A stretch of 64,000 bases of DNA from Diphasiastrum complanatum (lineage: Eukaryota; Streptophyta; Lycopodiopsida; Lycopodiales; Lycopodiaceae): NCBI GenBank assembly GCA_029204225.1, contig CM055098.1:16975775-17039774 (forward strand). Direction: 5' to 3'. The notes under the pieces are model-generated. The model searched no databases and was not told the DNA's origin. It saw only the letters and a program-made list of their open reading frames with translations. Both the position numbers and the translations under genes were made by a program. Shown here piece after piece: positions 1 through 11,231 of the stretch. Position 1 is the first letter of the stretch; each line of letters begins with the position of its first letter.

Positions 1-660
1 TTTGTAAACTTCTCATGAGATTAAGTTAGTCATCCACAAAGGACACTTACATCCTTCAGCAAGTATGTAGCCTCAATAAGATCAAGATAGCTTTTGATTA
101 CATGATTACTATCATGCAAAAAGTTCATAGTTTATGGACTAGTCAAGCTAGTATACAAAATCTTGGCAATCAACATTTGTGTCTATTTTGTGATCTTGAT
201 CTTCATGGTCATTATGAGGCATGGAGGCCTCGGGTTTCCCTCATTATGGTGCAGCTATTTTCAAGGAGGTGGAGCTCTAAAACCCAAGATCATCTTCAAG
301 CATGGAGAGAACAAAGGAAATTGTGGCAAATTGGTGGAAAGTTCATCAAGGAGATTGGCAATGGATTTCCATCAAAGAAATCCTCTCATGGATTTGGTGA
401 ATTTGTTGCTATCCATTGGCTGGTTTTCACAGCATATTCATACCAAAAGGATCCACTCAAGAAGTATCTTAAGTTTTTTGTTTAATTTGATATCTCATCA
501 AGCTAGTTTTTGTGGAGTGTGAAGAGCAAAATCTAGCTCAAGTATTTTGCAATTTCATGCACATATGTAAATCTCACATGTGTGGAGCATGTTCCCACGT
601 GTGGAGGGTAAGCATAATTATTTTAGTTCATTTATGTTGAGGTTGAATAGTCAATAGGCC
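1..660 (+). mobile_element. 3' remnant of a copia-like element (family copy 1)
   Basis: This stretch aligns by eye with 30110-30660, which follows a copia gag remnant. Both share a GGACACTTAC block, then GTTTRTGGACTA, then TTTGTGATC near CATAATGAGGCA or CATTATGAGGCA, and end with a CACATGTGGAG-type motif. Open frames of about 120 codons here have no recognisable domain. I read it as the non-coding 3' part of a retroelement cut by the window edge. The family assignment rests on the second copy. Confidence 0.45.
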
Positions 661-2384
661 TTGAGTTTTGGGGGTGGTCCTATGACAAAATTACCCCTTG
701 TACATATGTAAGTAGGTGATTAGGCCAAAAGTAGCTCTAACTTAGCTCGAGGTAGTGTAGGCCTTTGACATTTGGCATGATGATAGAGGGCTACTAACAT
801 GTCTAACCAATGAGAGAGAGATACATAGAAATGGTCCAATCACATGTAGAAGGTGACAACTCACTAGACCAATCCAATTTAGAGGTGCTATGTAAGAGAT
901 TCAATCATTTCACATGCTTACTACCACGTCACAAACCATGCCTCTTTCTTAACATGGAGCCACAAACCATACATCTTTGTAAACACCTTAATGACGTGTC
1001 TGTGTTGAAAAAACGTTGTGCACTATCCTACTAATCATTGACGACACTTCTTAAGCTCTCAATATAAACATAAATTTGTGTTATTACCTTGTCATCCCAA
1101 GTTGGATTACTAGAAGTTCAAAGCAAAATCCATCAGGCTAGTAGCTTTACAACCATAACCACAAGATTTAGCAATTGAACATTTACAAACTAAGAGAGAT
1201 GATGTGATAACACATGAACATGAAATGGTACAAACAGTAATCAATGAAGTTAGAAGCACATTTCTAAACAGAGTTGTCTCCTCCTGTCTCCTTATCTACA
1301 GCCATGAGGAGGCAAACTATTGAACTATTTCGTGGCAGCCCACGTAATCTTTTGGCATCGTAGACATGGAACCTATAGTGACAGATTATAAGTGCAAACT
1401 TGCCTAATATGTGCTCACTGCTCACTATTTGTCATTCTAAGTCAACACACTCCATTAAACCATAGGATCTTCTCACACGTGGTGAATTATGTATCATGCT
1501 TGAGCTTGAGTTGGGCTCACCCACTCACGTTCAGTTCTCTGTGATCACTGTGATCCGTGATCCCAGGGGTTAATAGAAGCACTAAACAATAGGAGGTGAA
1601 GACTGGGAATCTGGAAAATAAATTGTTCTTTGGTTTTGTTTCTAGCTCAGAAATTGACCAATAAAGGCATCCATATTTACTAGTACTTTGTTATAAAGAA
1701 CAGAAGTGCAAAAGCAGTGATTCAATGCAGGTTATTTCTTGTCGTACCACAAGTTTATAGAACTTTATACATGCCTAGCTCAAAAATTTCCATTCTTGAA
1801 AAATATGAGTTGTATGAGCCCTTCGGATAATGAGCAGCATAATGCAATAACAGAGGATCGTTGTTCTTGAAAAAGCTACTACTAGCAACTATTGAAAATC
1901 TAGTCACCTCAGTAGAGTAATCATGGCTGCTAATTTCCAAAGCTTGGACCGATCTAGCATTCACCTCACAGAATTTAACCCAACACTGCGATCCACAATC
2001 TGACGTTTCCCCTTGTCTGGAAGAGGCAGCTGTACGATAAGTTGTTCAGGACAATCATGCATTGCATCGTGTTCTATTCAGTCTCAAACACATGAGGCAT
2101 ACATAATTTGCTGTATGCGTGAAAACTTATGTCCACTGACCGACTGCACTAAAGCCTTGCTATATGCAAAATCCGTAAAATAACGATCTTCCAACTTTGG
2201 TGGGGACCTAAACAGTCCTGAGTGCTCAACTGAATGCCATCAAAAATAGCTTTTGTCTACCAGCTTTCCGAGTTGATTGTAACCATACAAGAGCATAAAT
2301 CTAGAATGTGAATGCTTAGATGCTCCATGAAGAAGCTGAGATTTTCAGTCAGTGTTTGCACTCCATGGTTTTGGGCAATCAGAC
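661..2384. other. no gene recognised
   Basis: AT-rich sequence with only short frames on both strands. I see no protein family, tRNA-like boxes or strong internal repeat. Confidence 0.5.
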
Positions 2385-2601
2385 AGTCACAATCTGTCTA
2401 ATATCAGATGGGATCATTAGAACAGAAGAGCATGTGTTGCTCTTGAACAACACACCTTGTCTTCCAAAGTGGCATGTTGGTTCCTTTCCTCTCCGTGAGT
2501 CTCGAGTTCAACCCCACTTATTGGAAGAAAAGGTGTGTTGTTCAAGAGCAACACATGCTCCTGTTCTAATGATCCCATCTGATGTTAGGCAGATTGTGAC
2601 T
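2385..2601. repeat. long near-perfect inverted repeat (foldback hairpin)
   Basis: Arms 2385-2466 and 2520-2601 are almost perfectly complementary over about 80 bases, with a few mismatches and one 2-nt bulge. The loop is about 53 nt. It contains TGGCATGTTGG and GAGTTCAACCCC, which resemble the A and B boxes of a tRNA-type pol III promoter. It could be a foldback MITE, a dimeric inverted SINE or a young MIRNA/hairpin-siRNA locus. A translated frame crosses it but resembles no protein. Confidence 0.7.
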
Positions 2602-2807
2602 TAGCCCCACACTGAGGACATATACAAGAGAGAGAATAAATAAACGTCCATCATGGCTTTCACTAGTGAAAGCAGTAATAATAACAGAGAACAACAGCTA
2701 TTCCATCCAATGAATAGTGCTCATACTTACATGGAAAAACCTCAGTATATCAATCAAGTACGAGACACAACAAAAATGGACATGAACAAGGTTAAGATAA
2801 TGGTCAC

Positions 2808-3900
2808 TCAGCAAATGAATATAGATCCTCTCTGATGATGATCATGCAAATATGAATTGCATGTGTCGAATGAAGTGGATTCGAAAAAAGGATTGTCATG
2901 CAAATTGTCCACCAATTGCTCCTTGGCAAAATCATTGATAGCAAGAAGATTGGATGAATAAATTTGGTGCTCATCAATCAAAGACGTTTGCAAAATAGAG
3001 GTTCTCTCTCCTATGGCCACTAGCAACTTGTTTTCCTGTCTTTGTGTCAAACATCCCGCACTTATTGTGTAGAACCAAGACTCGGCCAAAATTGCAACTG
3101 ATAATAAATCGTTTTGCATAGTAGGAACGTATGAAACATTCCTAAGAATCTTAGATCCTTGAATTGTAACAAGTCTAATATTTCCGGTGCCTACTACATC
3201 ATGTTTAGTTCTTTCTCCAAGAACAACATTTCTATGATCAACACATGGAGTGAAATCGAATAATGAAGATGTATCAGAAACAATATGTGATGGAGCTCCA
3301 TAATCTATTACCACCTCACGAACATTGTCATTGTTGAGGTGACAATCTTCTATACAAACAAAAGCTACAAGAGAATGATCATTGTTGATTGTAGGATGTT
3401 CTTCTTCGTGACCGGCAATGGCTTTTGTTTTGTTTGGCCTTGAATAGCACTTGAAGGAGCTCTGGCCAGTCTTTCCGCAATGCTTGCATGTATTGCGCAG
3501 ATTCGCCCAGCATTTGTCAAGAGTGTGCTCTTTCTTTTTGCCAAAATTGCAAAACGGCTTCTTTCCTTTGGTTGAAGTGGAAGACTCTGCTTGAAGTGTC
3601 TGCATGTTCATGAGCTTTAGCTTTTCCTTTCTTCATAATAAGAACACGTGTTGAAATTGGAGAATCTTCGTCTTTCTGCATTAAATACTCCTCTCGCAAA
3701 CTTTTTTGCGCTTCTTCATAAGATAGCTAACACTGGTCGCATGTAAAGATAATGAGGAGGTAAAGCTCGAAGTAAGTAGGTAAGCTTTTCTTCTTTGGTA
3801 ACCTGTCGTCCTACATTCTTGACTCAAATCTCCTTTCGCGCACTTTGTCATAAGCCCTACCTAATGTCGTTATTGATGTTAAAATTGAATTTATGAATCT
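2808..3900 (-). pseudogene. Ty1/copia gag-protease fragment
   Basis: The minus strand encodes a degenerate end of gag followed by retropepsin and the start of the GAG-pre-integrase region. Two zinc-knuckle-like blocks are visible: CNFGKKKEHTLDKC, which lacks the second Cys, and CKHCGKTGQSSFKC, with Gln at the His position. The protease core reads VIDYGAPSHIV, where copia proteins normally have D-S/T-G-A, so the active site is altered. The upstream gag part (3.6-3.9 kb) is in another frame, with a frameshift near 3.6 kb. No RT, integrase or LTR was found nearby, so this is an inactive fragment. Confidence 0.8.
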
Positions 3901-5944
3901 GGATGTATTCCAGACTTGCAAAGAAATAATAATGTATTTTGTTTGAATCTAGCAAATTCAGATCCTTCTTACCTCACGCTGGAGCATCTTTCCTTCGCTA
4001 CACTGGAGCGTGCTGCATTAAAAACTTTATTTGCTTATCATCAAACAACAGTACTGAGAATCAATTATTCAAGCTCTTGGATTTTTCGAAGTTCCTGACT
4101 ATTTTTTATGATGGGTCCATTTGGGCCCTAGACCCCCTTGCAATCTTGCATGGGTTCCATATAAAACTAACAACATAAAATCTCAGCTAGTAAGCATTAC
4201 TTATGGTTTTGAGAAAATCTGGAAATAAGCCAAGGAAAGTTTAGCAACCTTCAAAAATGAAAAGGAAAATATTATCAATCTCAAAACTCGTATGCTTGTC
4301 ATAAACCAAAAAAGTGCACTAGTTTTTATTATGGCTCTAAAGTTTCAAGGAAGAATAAGAGCTAAAAGTTTCACCTGGAATATACAGGCTCAGTAAAACT
4401 GCCCTTGAACTGGAGTTGAACATCATTGGAATAGCTTGCATAGCAAGACAGCCAGTCAAAAAGCAATTAAGAATACATGAATAGCTATCCATGAACTCTG
4501 CAGTGCTAGTGGATCCTCGCTAAATCAGATAATCACCCCAAAACTTAGCGACAGAAGCTACAAATAATAGTCAAAGGATGTTATGAATATGCAGTTCAAC
4601 GTAAATGACAAAAAGCTTTTCAGTCAAATGACAGCCAGATATCACAACTCTCACATAACTAGGTACTTTCAAAATTGCAAAGAACGTAGAGAAATCTTAA
4701 GGTTAACTTTTCTTGACCTTGCAAACTAGACACAAACCTTTTAACACAGCTACAGAAAGCATACATAAACTGGGTGCTGTGGATCTAGAAACTGGAAGTC
4801 TGGAATTATCTATTCCATTAACCATGCAAAGCTAACTGAGATAATTGCCAATGCACGATGGAACTTCAGTGATGCCAGAAGTTACAACGAATACGGTTGT
4901 CTACATGAAGCCAGAATCATCATATGACTGTTGATTTCATCAACCGCAAATCTGTCTTTCAGCAAAAAACCTGTCAATTCTAAAATGAAATATTGTATTC
5001 CAATGCGACTTTGTACTTTTTGTAAGTCTCCTGCTATTAGATAAAACACTCCTAATTGCTTCATTCAAAACATTAGCCTCACATTCTGATGGCGTATAAT
5101 GAGTGGGGCATGCTTACATAACTGTACTTTTTAGATCAAGGAAACTGGAGGTATAGTATATATTGTGAAATTGGAATATATCCAATTAATGAGAAGTCAG
5201 TGATGTCGAGGTATAGTAATTCAGATAGATACATTGGCTAGTGGAATCCTGATGCACAAGAATATTGGGATGGTTTTTGGAAGTGCAGCCTTTCTGAAAA
5301 AAAGGTTCTCTACCACCTAGAAGCGAAACAATAATGCTTGAAAGATTTGTGATAGAACTTTTGCTGCAACGACAAAACTGTCAGAGAAAGAAACAAAAGT
5401 ATGATTATATGAGTAAGCAAATTGTACAAACATCCCAACAAAGCCAAATTCTTACGTGGCAAAGGAAAATGAATGCACTTGATAAATGAATCCATAAGTG
5501 AGATGTACTAACAATAGCAAACAAACCTCGAAACTTGGCAATCTGTACTTGCACAAACAAGGTGAACATATTAAAGACCATTGGCAACTATGTTCAGGAA
5601 CAATCTAGCATCATAGCTTCAGTTGGCCAAGGTGATCATGAATATCAAAAAAGTGAAGGATGACAATCAAACCACTTGTTACTGAGCTGTAAAAATTTCT
5701 TCATTTGACATTGCCTTATTAATCAAAATCTGCTTGTGCAATAGAAGAGCCAAACCAATGTTAGGTTCAGTTGCCTGTCAAGGTCATGTGGTTGCTTTGG
5801 GATACATAAATGCATAATCTGAGGTGCTATAAGGCTCATAAAGTTCGTGTGCCAGTAAACCAGTATTCTCGCTGCATAGTTTTGTCTTGAGAAATCTGCA
5901 TCACAACTACCAAAACTTCTGCCGTGTGCACTTTGTTGCACGAA
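3901..5944. other. no gene recognised; downstream region of the methyltransferase
   Basis: AT-rich sequence without a recognisable product. The part next to 5944 probably contains the 3' UTR and polyadenylation region of the minus-strand methyltransferase, but no boundary can be fixed. The short frames around 5.3-5.6 kb have no family resemblance. Confidence 0.45.
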
Positions 5945-8635
5945 TTAATACATTCTTCCTGTACAATTCTTTTCCCCACAATGACAAATTTTAACCTTTA
6001 CATTTCCATCTAAGTCCATCACTTGGCCCACCGTGTAGCCATAGTCATAAGTCAGCTCAGTTAGCGGTGGGATATTCTCCATGGCAAAAAGCATAATATG
6101 TGGAATGCTCAAATCATCATGGTGAAATAGCACACATTGTACAAACAGATTAGGTGAACAGCTGTGGTTAATAAAACGGCCAACATTGCCATAGTTGCTC
6201 GCATCTACTGAAAGATTTGCATCTTCAATCTCCTCATTGACATCTTCTGCAGTCTCATTAAAAAACATCGAGACATCAACACCACGTGTTTTGTTTCCTT
6301 TAATAAGATCAAGATCAAACAAGTATTCATCATTGCCAATACGTCGTTCTGCCTCCTGAGAATCGAGTAGCTCACCTATATACTCGCAAACAAAACTACC
6401 TGAAGGAATGGAATCCCATGACCTTACTCCCCAGCCTTTCTGTTTTGTTTTGAAAATTTCAAGCCGATGCTTTATTCCATGTTGAGTCACTCTATTATGA
6501 CACGTGGGTGGGCACCCACACTGGACTCCACACTCATAAACTACATTCTTTGCTTCAACAAGTAAACCACCAATATAAGGTGCCTTTTCACCATTCTTGC
6601 GAATGCATTCACAGACATCGGCACTCGAACATGACTTTTTGCAGCCACAACCACTAGATGGCGAAGGCTTGAGGAAACCTTCTGGAAGGGAAACAGTGGT
6701 GATGTACTGGAACGTGTCAGACACAGGAGTTGTGTCATCAACGTCATTGACGACGCATACAGGAATTTTCTCTTGACCATAGGATATATCATCTATAATC
6801 ATACCTTCTCTTTTGGAAGACTTAGTTTTCAAAGAGCCCACAAATTTGACAATGACTGATCCGAGCTGCGGCTGACCGGAAATTCGTTCTAGCTTGAACT
6901 TGTAAACACCAAATCCAGAAACACCTCTGTCGAGCCAAGACTGCTTCACCAGATAAAGACCATCATATGTGTAGATTGTGCCCGACGGACTAGATTTGTC
7001 CTTACAACCCCTAATCACTCTAACTGGAAGACCTAACCTGTAACTATTTTCCATCGCCAAATTCCCTCTCTCAAGTTTTTGATCCTCTTGCTGCCTTTTG
7101 TCTCCTTTGTAATTATTTCCACCTTGCCCAGTATAGATTATTGTTTCTCCATCATCAATATGATCATCCTCATAACCTCCTGAGGCCGTAATACTGGTTG
7201 CCACAGGATGACCCCATTCATTCTCCTTGCCTGAAATGGAATCTATTCCTCCTTGAATCTGTCTGTGTAAGCCAACAATACAAAGCTCCATACGAAAATA
7301 AAAGTGATCACCAACTTCCACACCAGGTACGAATCCAACTTTCTTTACTCGATTAATGGATAAATTCTTTTCATTCATTAGTGACCCAGCCTTCAAATCA
7401 GGCCTTTTAGGACCTCCAGTTGGATTTGCACCACCTTCTTCGTCTCTTTGGAGCTTCCTTCTTATTGTGTCAAACATTTTCAATGTTTGACGCAGCAATT
7501 CTCGAGCTTTAACATCATGAGGATCATCGATGAACTTAGTGATGTCTCTCCCACCATCTTCTAACTCTGGGAGGGGTATGGGTGAATGTTGTGCTGGAGT
7601 TGCTTCCTTTAATTTTTGAGATTTCTTCCCTTTTTTCACATCAGTATGTGTCTTAACACTTCTACTCTCTTTTTTTATTTCCGAATTTTTCTTATGAACA
7701 TCGCCCTTAAGCTTTTCCTCCTTCACCTTCTGTAGAATACCCTCGTGCTTTATCTTCAATTTCGGCATAGTGGCATCTTTATAATGGGCATCCTCTGTAC
7801 CTCTTTGTTTGCTCAACTGCTCTCCTAGATCTTCGTGCAAAGGTAGCTTGTAATTCACCACACCCTGTATAGTGCTTTTTTTTGCGATTAGCATAGAGAC
7901 TTGAGCATCTTTCAGCTTTGTGTTATTTGAACTTGGCTTCCTTTTGAATGCGGTCTTCATTGCAACAGGCTTGCAAGCTTGAATACCTACGACATCTGTC
8001 GCCTCAGCAATCAGGTCACGCTCAACATTTTTCTCTTTAATAACTCCACTGTCATTTGCATCACCAAAATCTACATCCTCATCCATTCTTGCAACAGCCA
8101 CATTGATTTTTTTGTGTTTCCAAGTTGCGATTTCTTTCTCAACCTTCTGCCTCTTCTCAGCTTGCATTGGTAAGCTCCCTTGCTTCAGCTTCGAACAAGC
8201 TACCTCCAGCCGATCACAATTCCTTTCTCCACCTTTCCAGGGACCACAACCAGGCGGCCAGTCTCTCTTGGCGATCGGTCTAGGGCGATTCGAGCTCATA
8301 GTCAAAACAACTGATGAATCTGATCGAGCCAACGATCCGTTGACCCCTTCATCGAGCTTACCACCACTTTTCCCAACCCTACTAATCAAAGGTAACTCTA
8401 CAATCCGTTCAGATAATTGCACGCAGTCCTCAAGTTTGGATTCTACCTTCTGGAGCTCTTTAGAATCACTCGATCCAAAGTCAGGTGCTTCAGGCTCTGT
8501 CACCACAGCGCCATCGAAATCCATCTGCTGCGATTCATATTTACGCTCGTCCTCAAGTACCGAAGCTTGTGTAGAGACTTCAACCATCGTCATCTTAAAT
8601 TCTTCCACGCAAACACTCTCTGCGACATGGCCCAT
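5945..8635 (-). CDS. SUVH5/6-like histone H3-K9 methyltransferase
   Basis: Nuclear chromatin enzyme predicted to methylate histone H3 lysine 9 and to bind methylated DNA through its SRA domain. From the preferred Met at 8635 it has 896 codons; the same frame is open for 42 more codons to 8761. Residue numbers count from the 8761 Met. A basic N-terminal part carries RPRPIAKRDWPPGCGP (about 160-174), a signature of the SUVH5/SUVH6 branch. The SRA/YDG domain spans about 474-640. The Cys-rich pre-SET spans about 703-757. The SET domain spans about 765-908, with GWGVR, NHSCSPN and ELTYDY. Post-SET CHCGEKNC lies at the C-terminus. All SET and zinc motifs look intact. It lacks introns, as is common in this family, and is longer than the roughly 790-residue Arabidopsis members. 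The start at 8635 is chosen because the upstream codons lie in a tandem repeat and a splice-acceptor-like TGCAG|G precedes it. The exact SUVH number is not resolvable. Confidence 0.93.
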   Translation of the reverse strand: MGHVAESVCVEEFKMTMVEVSTQASVLEDERKYESQQMDFDGAVVTEPEAPDFGSSDSKELQKVESKLEDCVQLSERIVELPLISRVGKSGGKLDEGVNGSLARSDSSVVLTMSSNRPRPIAKRDWPPGCGPWKGGERNCDRLEVACSKLKQGSLPMQAEKRQKVEKEIATWKHKKINVAVARMDEDVDFGDANDSGVIKEKNVERDLIAEATDVVGIQACKPVAMKTAFKRKPSSNNTKLKDAQVSMLIAKKSTIQGVVNYKLPLHEDLGEQLSKQRGTEDAHYKDATMPKLKIKHEGILQKVKEEKLKGDVHKKNSEIKKESRSVKTHTDVKKGKKSQKLKEATPAQHSPIPLPELEDGGRDITKFIDDPHDVKARELLRQTLKMFDTIRRKLQRDEEGGANPTGGPKRPDLKAGSLMNEKNLSINRVKKVGFVPGVEVGDHFYFRMELCIVGLHRQIQGGIDSISGKENEWGHPVATSITASGGYEDDHIDDGETIIYTGQGGNNYKGDKRQQEDQKLERGNLAMENSYRLGLPVRVIRGCKDKSSPSGTIYTYDGLYLVKQSWLDRGVSGFGVYKFKLERISGQPQLGSVIVKFVGSLKTKSSKREGMIIDDISYGQEKIPVCVVNDVDDTTPVSDTFQYITTVSLPEGFLKPSPSSGCGCKKSCSSADVCECIRKNGEKAPYIGGLLVEAKNVVYECGVQCGCPPTCHNRVTQHGIKHRLEIFKTKQKGWGVRSWDSIPSGSFVCEYIGELLDSQEAERRIGNDEYLFDLDLIKGNKTRGVDVSMFFNETAEDVNEEIEDANLSVDASNYGNVGRFINHSCSPNLFVQCVLFHHDDLSIPHIMLFAMENIPPLTELTYDYGYTVGQVMDLDGNVKVKICHCGEKNCTGRMY

Positions 8636-8761
8636 CTCTCCCTCGCCTATTATAGTGATTTCCCTGCATTCAGAAATTTTGCACGCAGATAAACCACAAA
8701 CAGTAAATAAAAACAACATTATTGCAGCAATTTTTTTATTCGGAATCTGCAGATCAAACAA
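8636..8761 (-). other. alternative N-terminal extension derived from a tandem repeat
   Basis: The frame is open to an ATG at 8761, adding 42 residues. Codons 1 to about 29 lie in the first unit of the ~165 bp array that continues to 9.7 kb. On the minus strand, TTTCTGAATGCAG|G at about 8664 looks like a splice acceptor. More probably this is leader-intron or 5' UTR sequence and the protein starts at 8635. Confidence 0.6.
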
Positions 8762-9710
8762 CAGTTAAAAGTTCACAAATGAATAAATCAATACACCTAA
8801 CAAATTCTCTCTCCCGAGTCCCCTACTGTAGTGAAATATTATGAAAACAAAATTGCACACAAACAAAACAAAAACAGGAAATAAAACACCATTATTGCAG
8901 CAAAATTTTCATTCTAAATCTGCAAATCATACAACAGTTAGTTGTAGTAAAATTTTCCAAGAAAAAATTGCACACAGACACACCAGAAACAGGAAATAAA
9001 ACAACATAATTGCAACAACAACAAAATTTCTAAATCTGCAGACCAAACAACACGATGAAAGCTCACAGATGAATAAATCGATAAGCCTAACAAACTCTCT
9101 CTCTCCCCTACTGTAGTGAAATTTTCGAAAAACAATTCCACCCAAACAAACAGGAAATAGAACACCATTATCGCGGCAGAATTTCTATTCTAAATCTGCA
9201 GATCAAACTAAGATGAAAGTTCACAGATGAAAAAATCGATACGCCTAACAAAACTCTCTCTCTCTCCCCTACTGTAGTGAAATTTTCCAGAAAATTTTAC
9301 ACAGAAGCAAACCACAAGTAGGAAATAAAACACCATTACTGCAGCGATTTTTTTTTCTAAATCTGCAGATCAAACAACGGTTAAAGTTCACAGATGAACA
9401 AATCGATACGCCCAACAAACTCACTCTCTCCCTGCCGTAGTGAAGTTTTCCAAAAAAAATTGAACACAAACAAACCACAAACAGGAAATGAAACACCAAT
9501 ATTGCAGCAGAATTTTTTAGTCTACATCTGCAGATCAAACAACAGTTAAAGTTCACAGATGAATAAATCGACACGCCTAACAAACGCTCTCCCCCTACTG
9601 TAGCGAAATTTTCCAAAAGATTCTACACACACAAGTCGAAAATAAAACACCATTACTGCAGCGATTTTTTTCATTCCAAATCCACAAAATCATATAAACA
9701 GTTCAAGTTC
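8673..9710. repeat. tandem array of ~165 bp units in the methyltransferase leader
   Basis: Six clear units and one decayed unit. The landmark CTGCAGATCAAAC (or variant) recurs at about 8747, 8920, 9036, 9196, 9363 and 9528. The unit also contains GTTCACAGATGAATAAATCG, CCCCTACTGTAGTGAAATTTT and CAGGAAATAAAACACCATTA. One unit (8920-9036) is shorter by deletion. On the minus strand each unit presents TTTGATCTGCAG|A, which resembles a splice acceptor. Confidence 0.9.
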
Positions 9711-9715
9711 ACAGC

Positions 9716-10190
9716 CAATAAAATCAATCAGTACCCGCAACAGCTTTACCCGACTGCCAACCCTAAATCAAAACCGTCCTCAATCCAAACTGAAGCTGCC
9801 AATACCTACAGCTCCTATTGTTCCCAAAAGCTTGCGTTAATTCTTCCGCCTGTGTAATGAATTCCCGACCGACAATATGGCAAAAAAAAATCCATCAGTA
9901 CCCGCAACAACTTTACCCGACTGCCAACCCTAAATCAGAACCATCCTCAACACAAACTGAAGCCGCCAATACCTAGAGCTCCTACTGCTCCCAAAAGCTT
10001 GCGTTAATTCTTCAGCCTGTGTAATAATATGGCAAAAAAAATCAATCAGTATCCGCAACAACTTTACCCGACTGCCAACCCTAAACAAGAACCGTCCTCA
10101 ACACAAACTGAAGCTGCCAATACCTAGAGCTCCTGTTGTTCCCAAAAGCTTGCGTTAATTCTTCAGCCTGTGTAATGAATTCTTGACCCA
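9716..10190. repeat. tandem array, three ~150-167 bp units
   Basis: Three consecutive copies start near 9722, 9888 and 10038. Each contains CTTTACCCGACTGCCAACCC, then AAACTGAAGC, then CCCAAAAGCTTGCGTTAATT. On the minus strand each unit carries AGCTCTAG|GTATTGG, a possible splice donor context. The array sits directly upstream of the first array and forms part of the 5' region of the methyltransferase gene. Confidence 0.88.
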
Positions 10191-10560
10191 CATAAAATGC
10201 AAGAGCAGAGTCTAGATCCCAATACTAGCACCGCCGCTCCATAGACAGGAAGCAGAAATCCAAAGAATGGCTTGAAATTGCACGAAAATGCGAAACCCTA
10301 AAGATCAGAGCACCAAAAGGATCGTCGCAGGTTTTTGGATCGTTATTTTCTCAGCAGCAGCAGCAGCAGAGACAGGAAATGAGAGGGACTGAGGGGGGGG
10401 GGGGGGCGTTTCCAGACGCAGGCCTGTTTCCCATCGCCCACTACGATCCTTCCACGTGGCGGTGAAGTGGTCAGCCGATACGGTCAAGCGGTCACCACGT
10501 ACGTCTCCTGGCAAATCCCTCCACAACACGTGGAGATTGGTACGCTACCACCGGCTGTAG
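10191..10560 (-). promoter_or_regulatory. probable promoter/5' UTR of the methyltransferase; telo-box
   Basis: The minus strand has TTAGGGTTT (plus-strand AAACCCTAA at 10293-10301), the telo-box common in plant 5' regions. A GCAGCAGCAGCAGCAG run and a run of 14 G (10393-10406) lie just upstream. No TATA box was identified with confidence. Assigning this as the first exon/promoter rests on position and on the telo-box. Confidence 0.45.
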
Positions 10561-10999
10561 CAGGTTTTATGACCTGCTCAGCCAGTTAAACTACCACGCC
10601 CGGTTAGCCCCATGACACCTGAATAGTTGCAGCAAACCCAAGCGTGACGCGGCTGAGGCATGCCATTGGTGGAAATTTTAGTACTTAAAAATTTGAGGGT
10701 CAAAAGGCCACCCTAAACTCTAAGAGCACATCCCCAGCAGTGGAGCTCCCATGGAGTGCTCGGGAAACCTCTTTTGAGTTATCCTTTGAAGACCTGCATT
10801 TTTTGGAGCTTCTCGGTCTTTTGAAAACTTTTACTTATAAAAAGGTATATATGCTTGTATAAAAAATCGTCAAACATTTTATGATGCCGATTATTGAGAC
10901 TCGTCGCCGGACCCATTTTTATAGTTTGTCGGTTTTCTCAAGCACTGGCCCCCTAGAGCCGAGTCTGGACCAGGTTCTCTATTTTGGTGAGTAGTAGTT
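10561..10999. other. intergenic, nothing recognised
   Basis: No coding potential or repeat structure noted. Confidence 0.5.
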
Positions 11000-11231
11000 T
11001 TAGGGCCTCTTCACATGAGGTGCTCGGCCCCGTGAACGACATAGAGGAGAGGCCGGGACCCGTGGAGAGCAAGAATCGGATCTGCAGAATTGCTTGTCTG
11101 GCCGACCTGGCCATGGATCACCTGGAGAGAACGGGCTGCGGAAATGCCTCACATGAAGCACGTTCATCACCCGGAGCCCGTTTTTGACGTCAAGAACGGG
11201 CCGGGTGATGCTTCATGTAAAGAGGCCCTTA
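11000..11231. mobile_element. Tourist-like MITE (PIF/Harbinger type)
   Basis: A 226 bp element (11003-11228) has terminal inverted repeats GGGCCTCTTCACATG and CATGTAAAGAGGCCC and is flanked by TTA at 11000-11002 and 11229-11231. Three-base TTA duplications are the hallmark of PIF/Harbinger elements. A strong internal palindrome lies near the right end around AAAACGGGC-type sequence. No transposase is encoded. Confidence 0.75.

Noticed and set aside
2320-2604. 94-codon frame over the hairpin
   Set aside because: It crosses both arms and the loop of an inverted repeat and has no family resemblance.
8103-8768. 221-codon plus-strand frame
   Set aside because: Exact antisense of the SUVH coding region, with no domain of its own.
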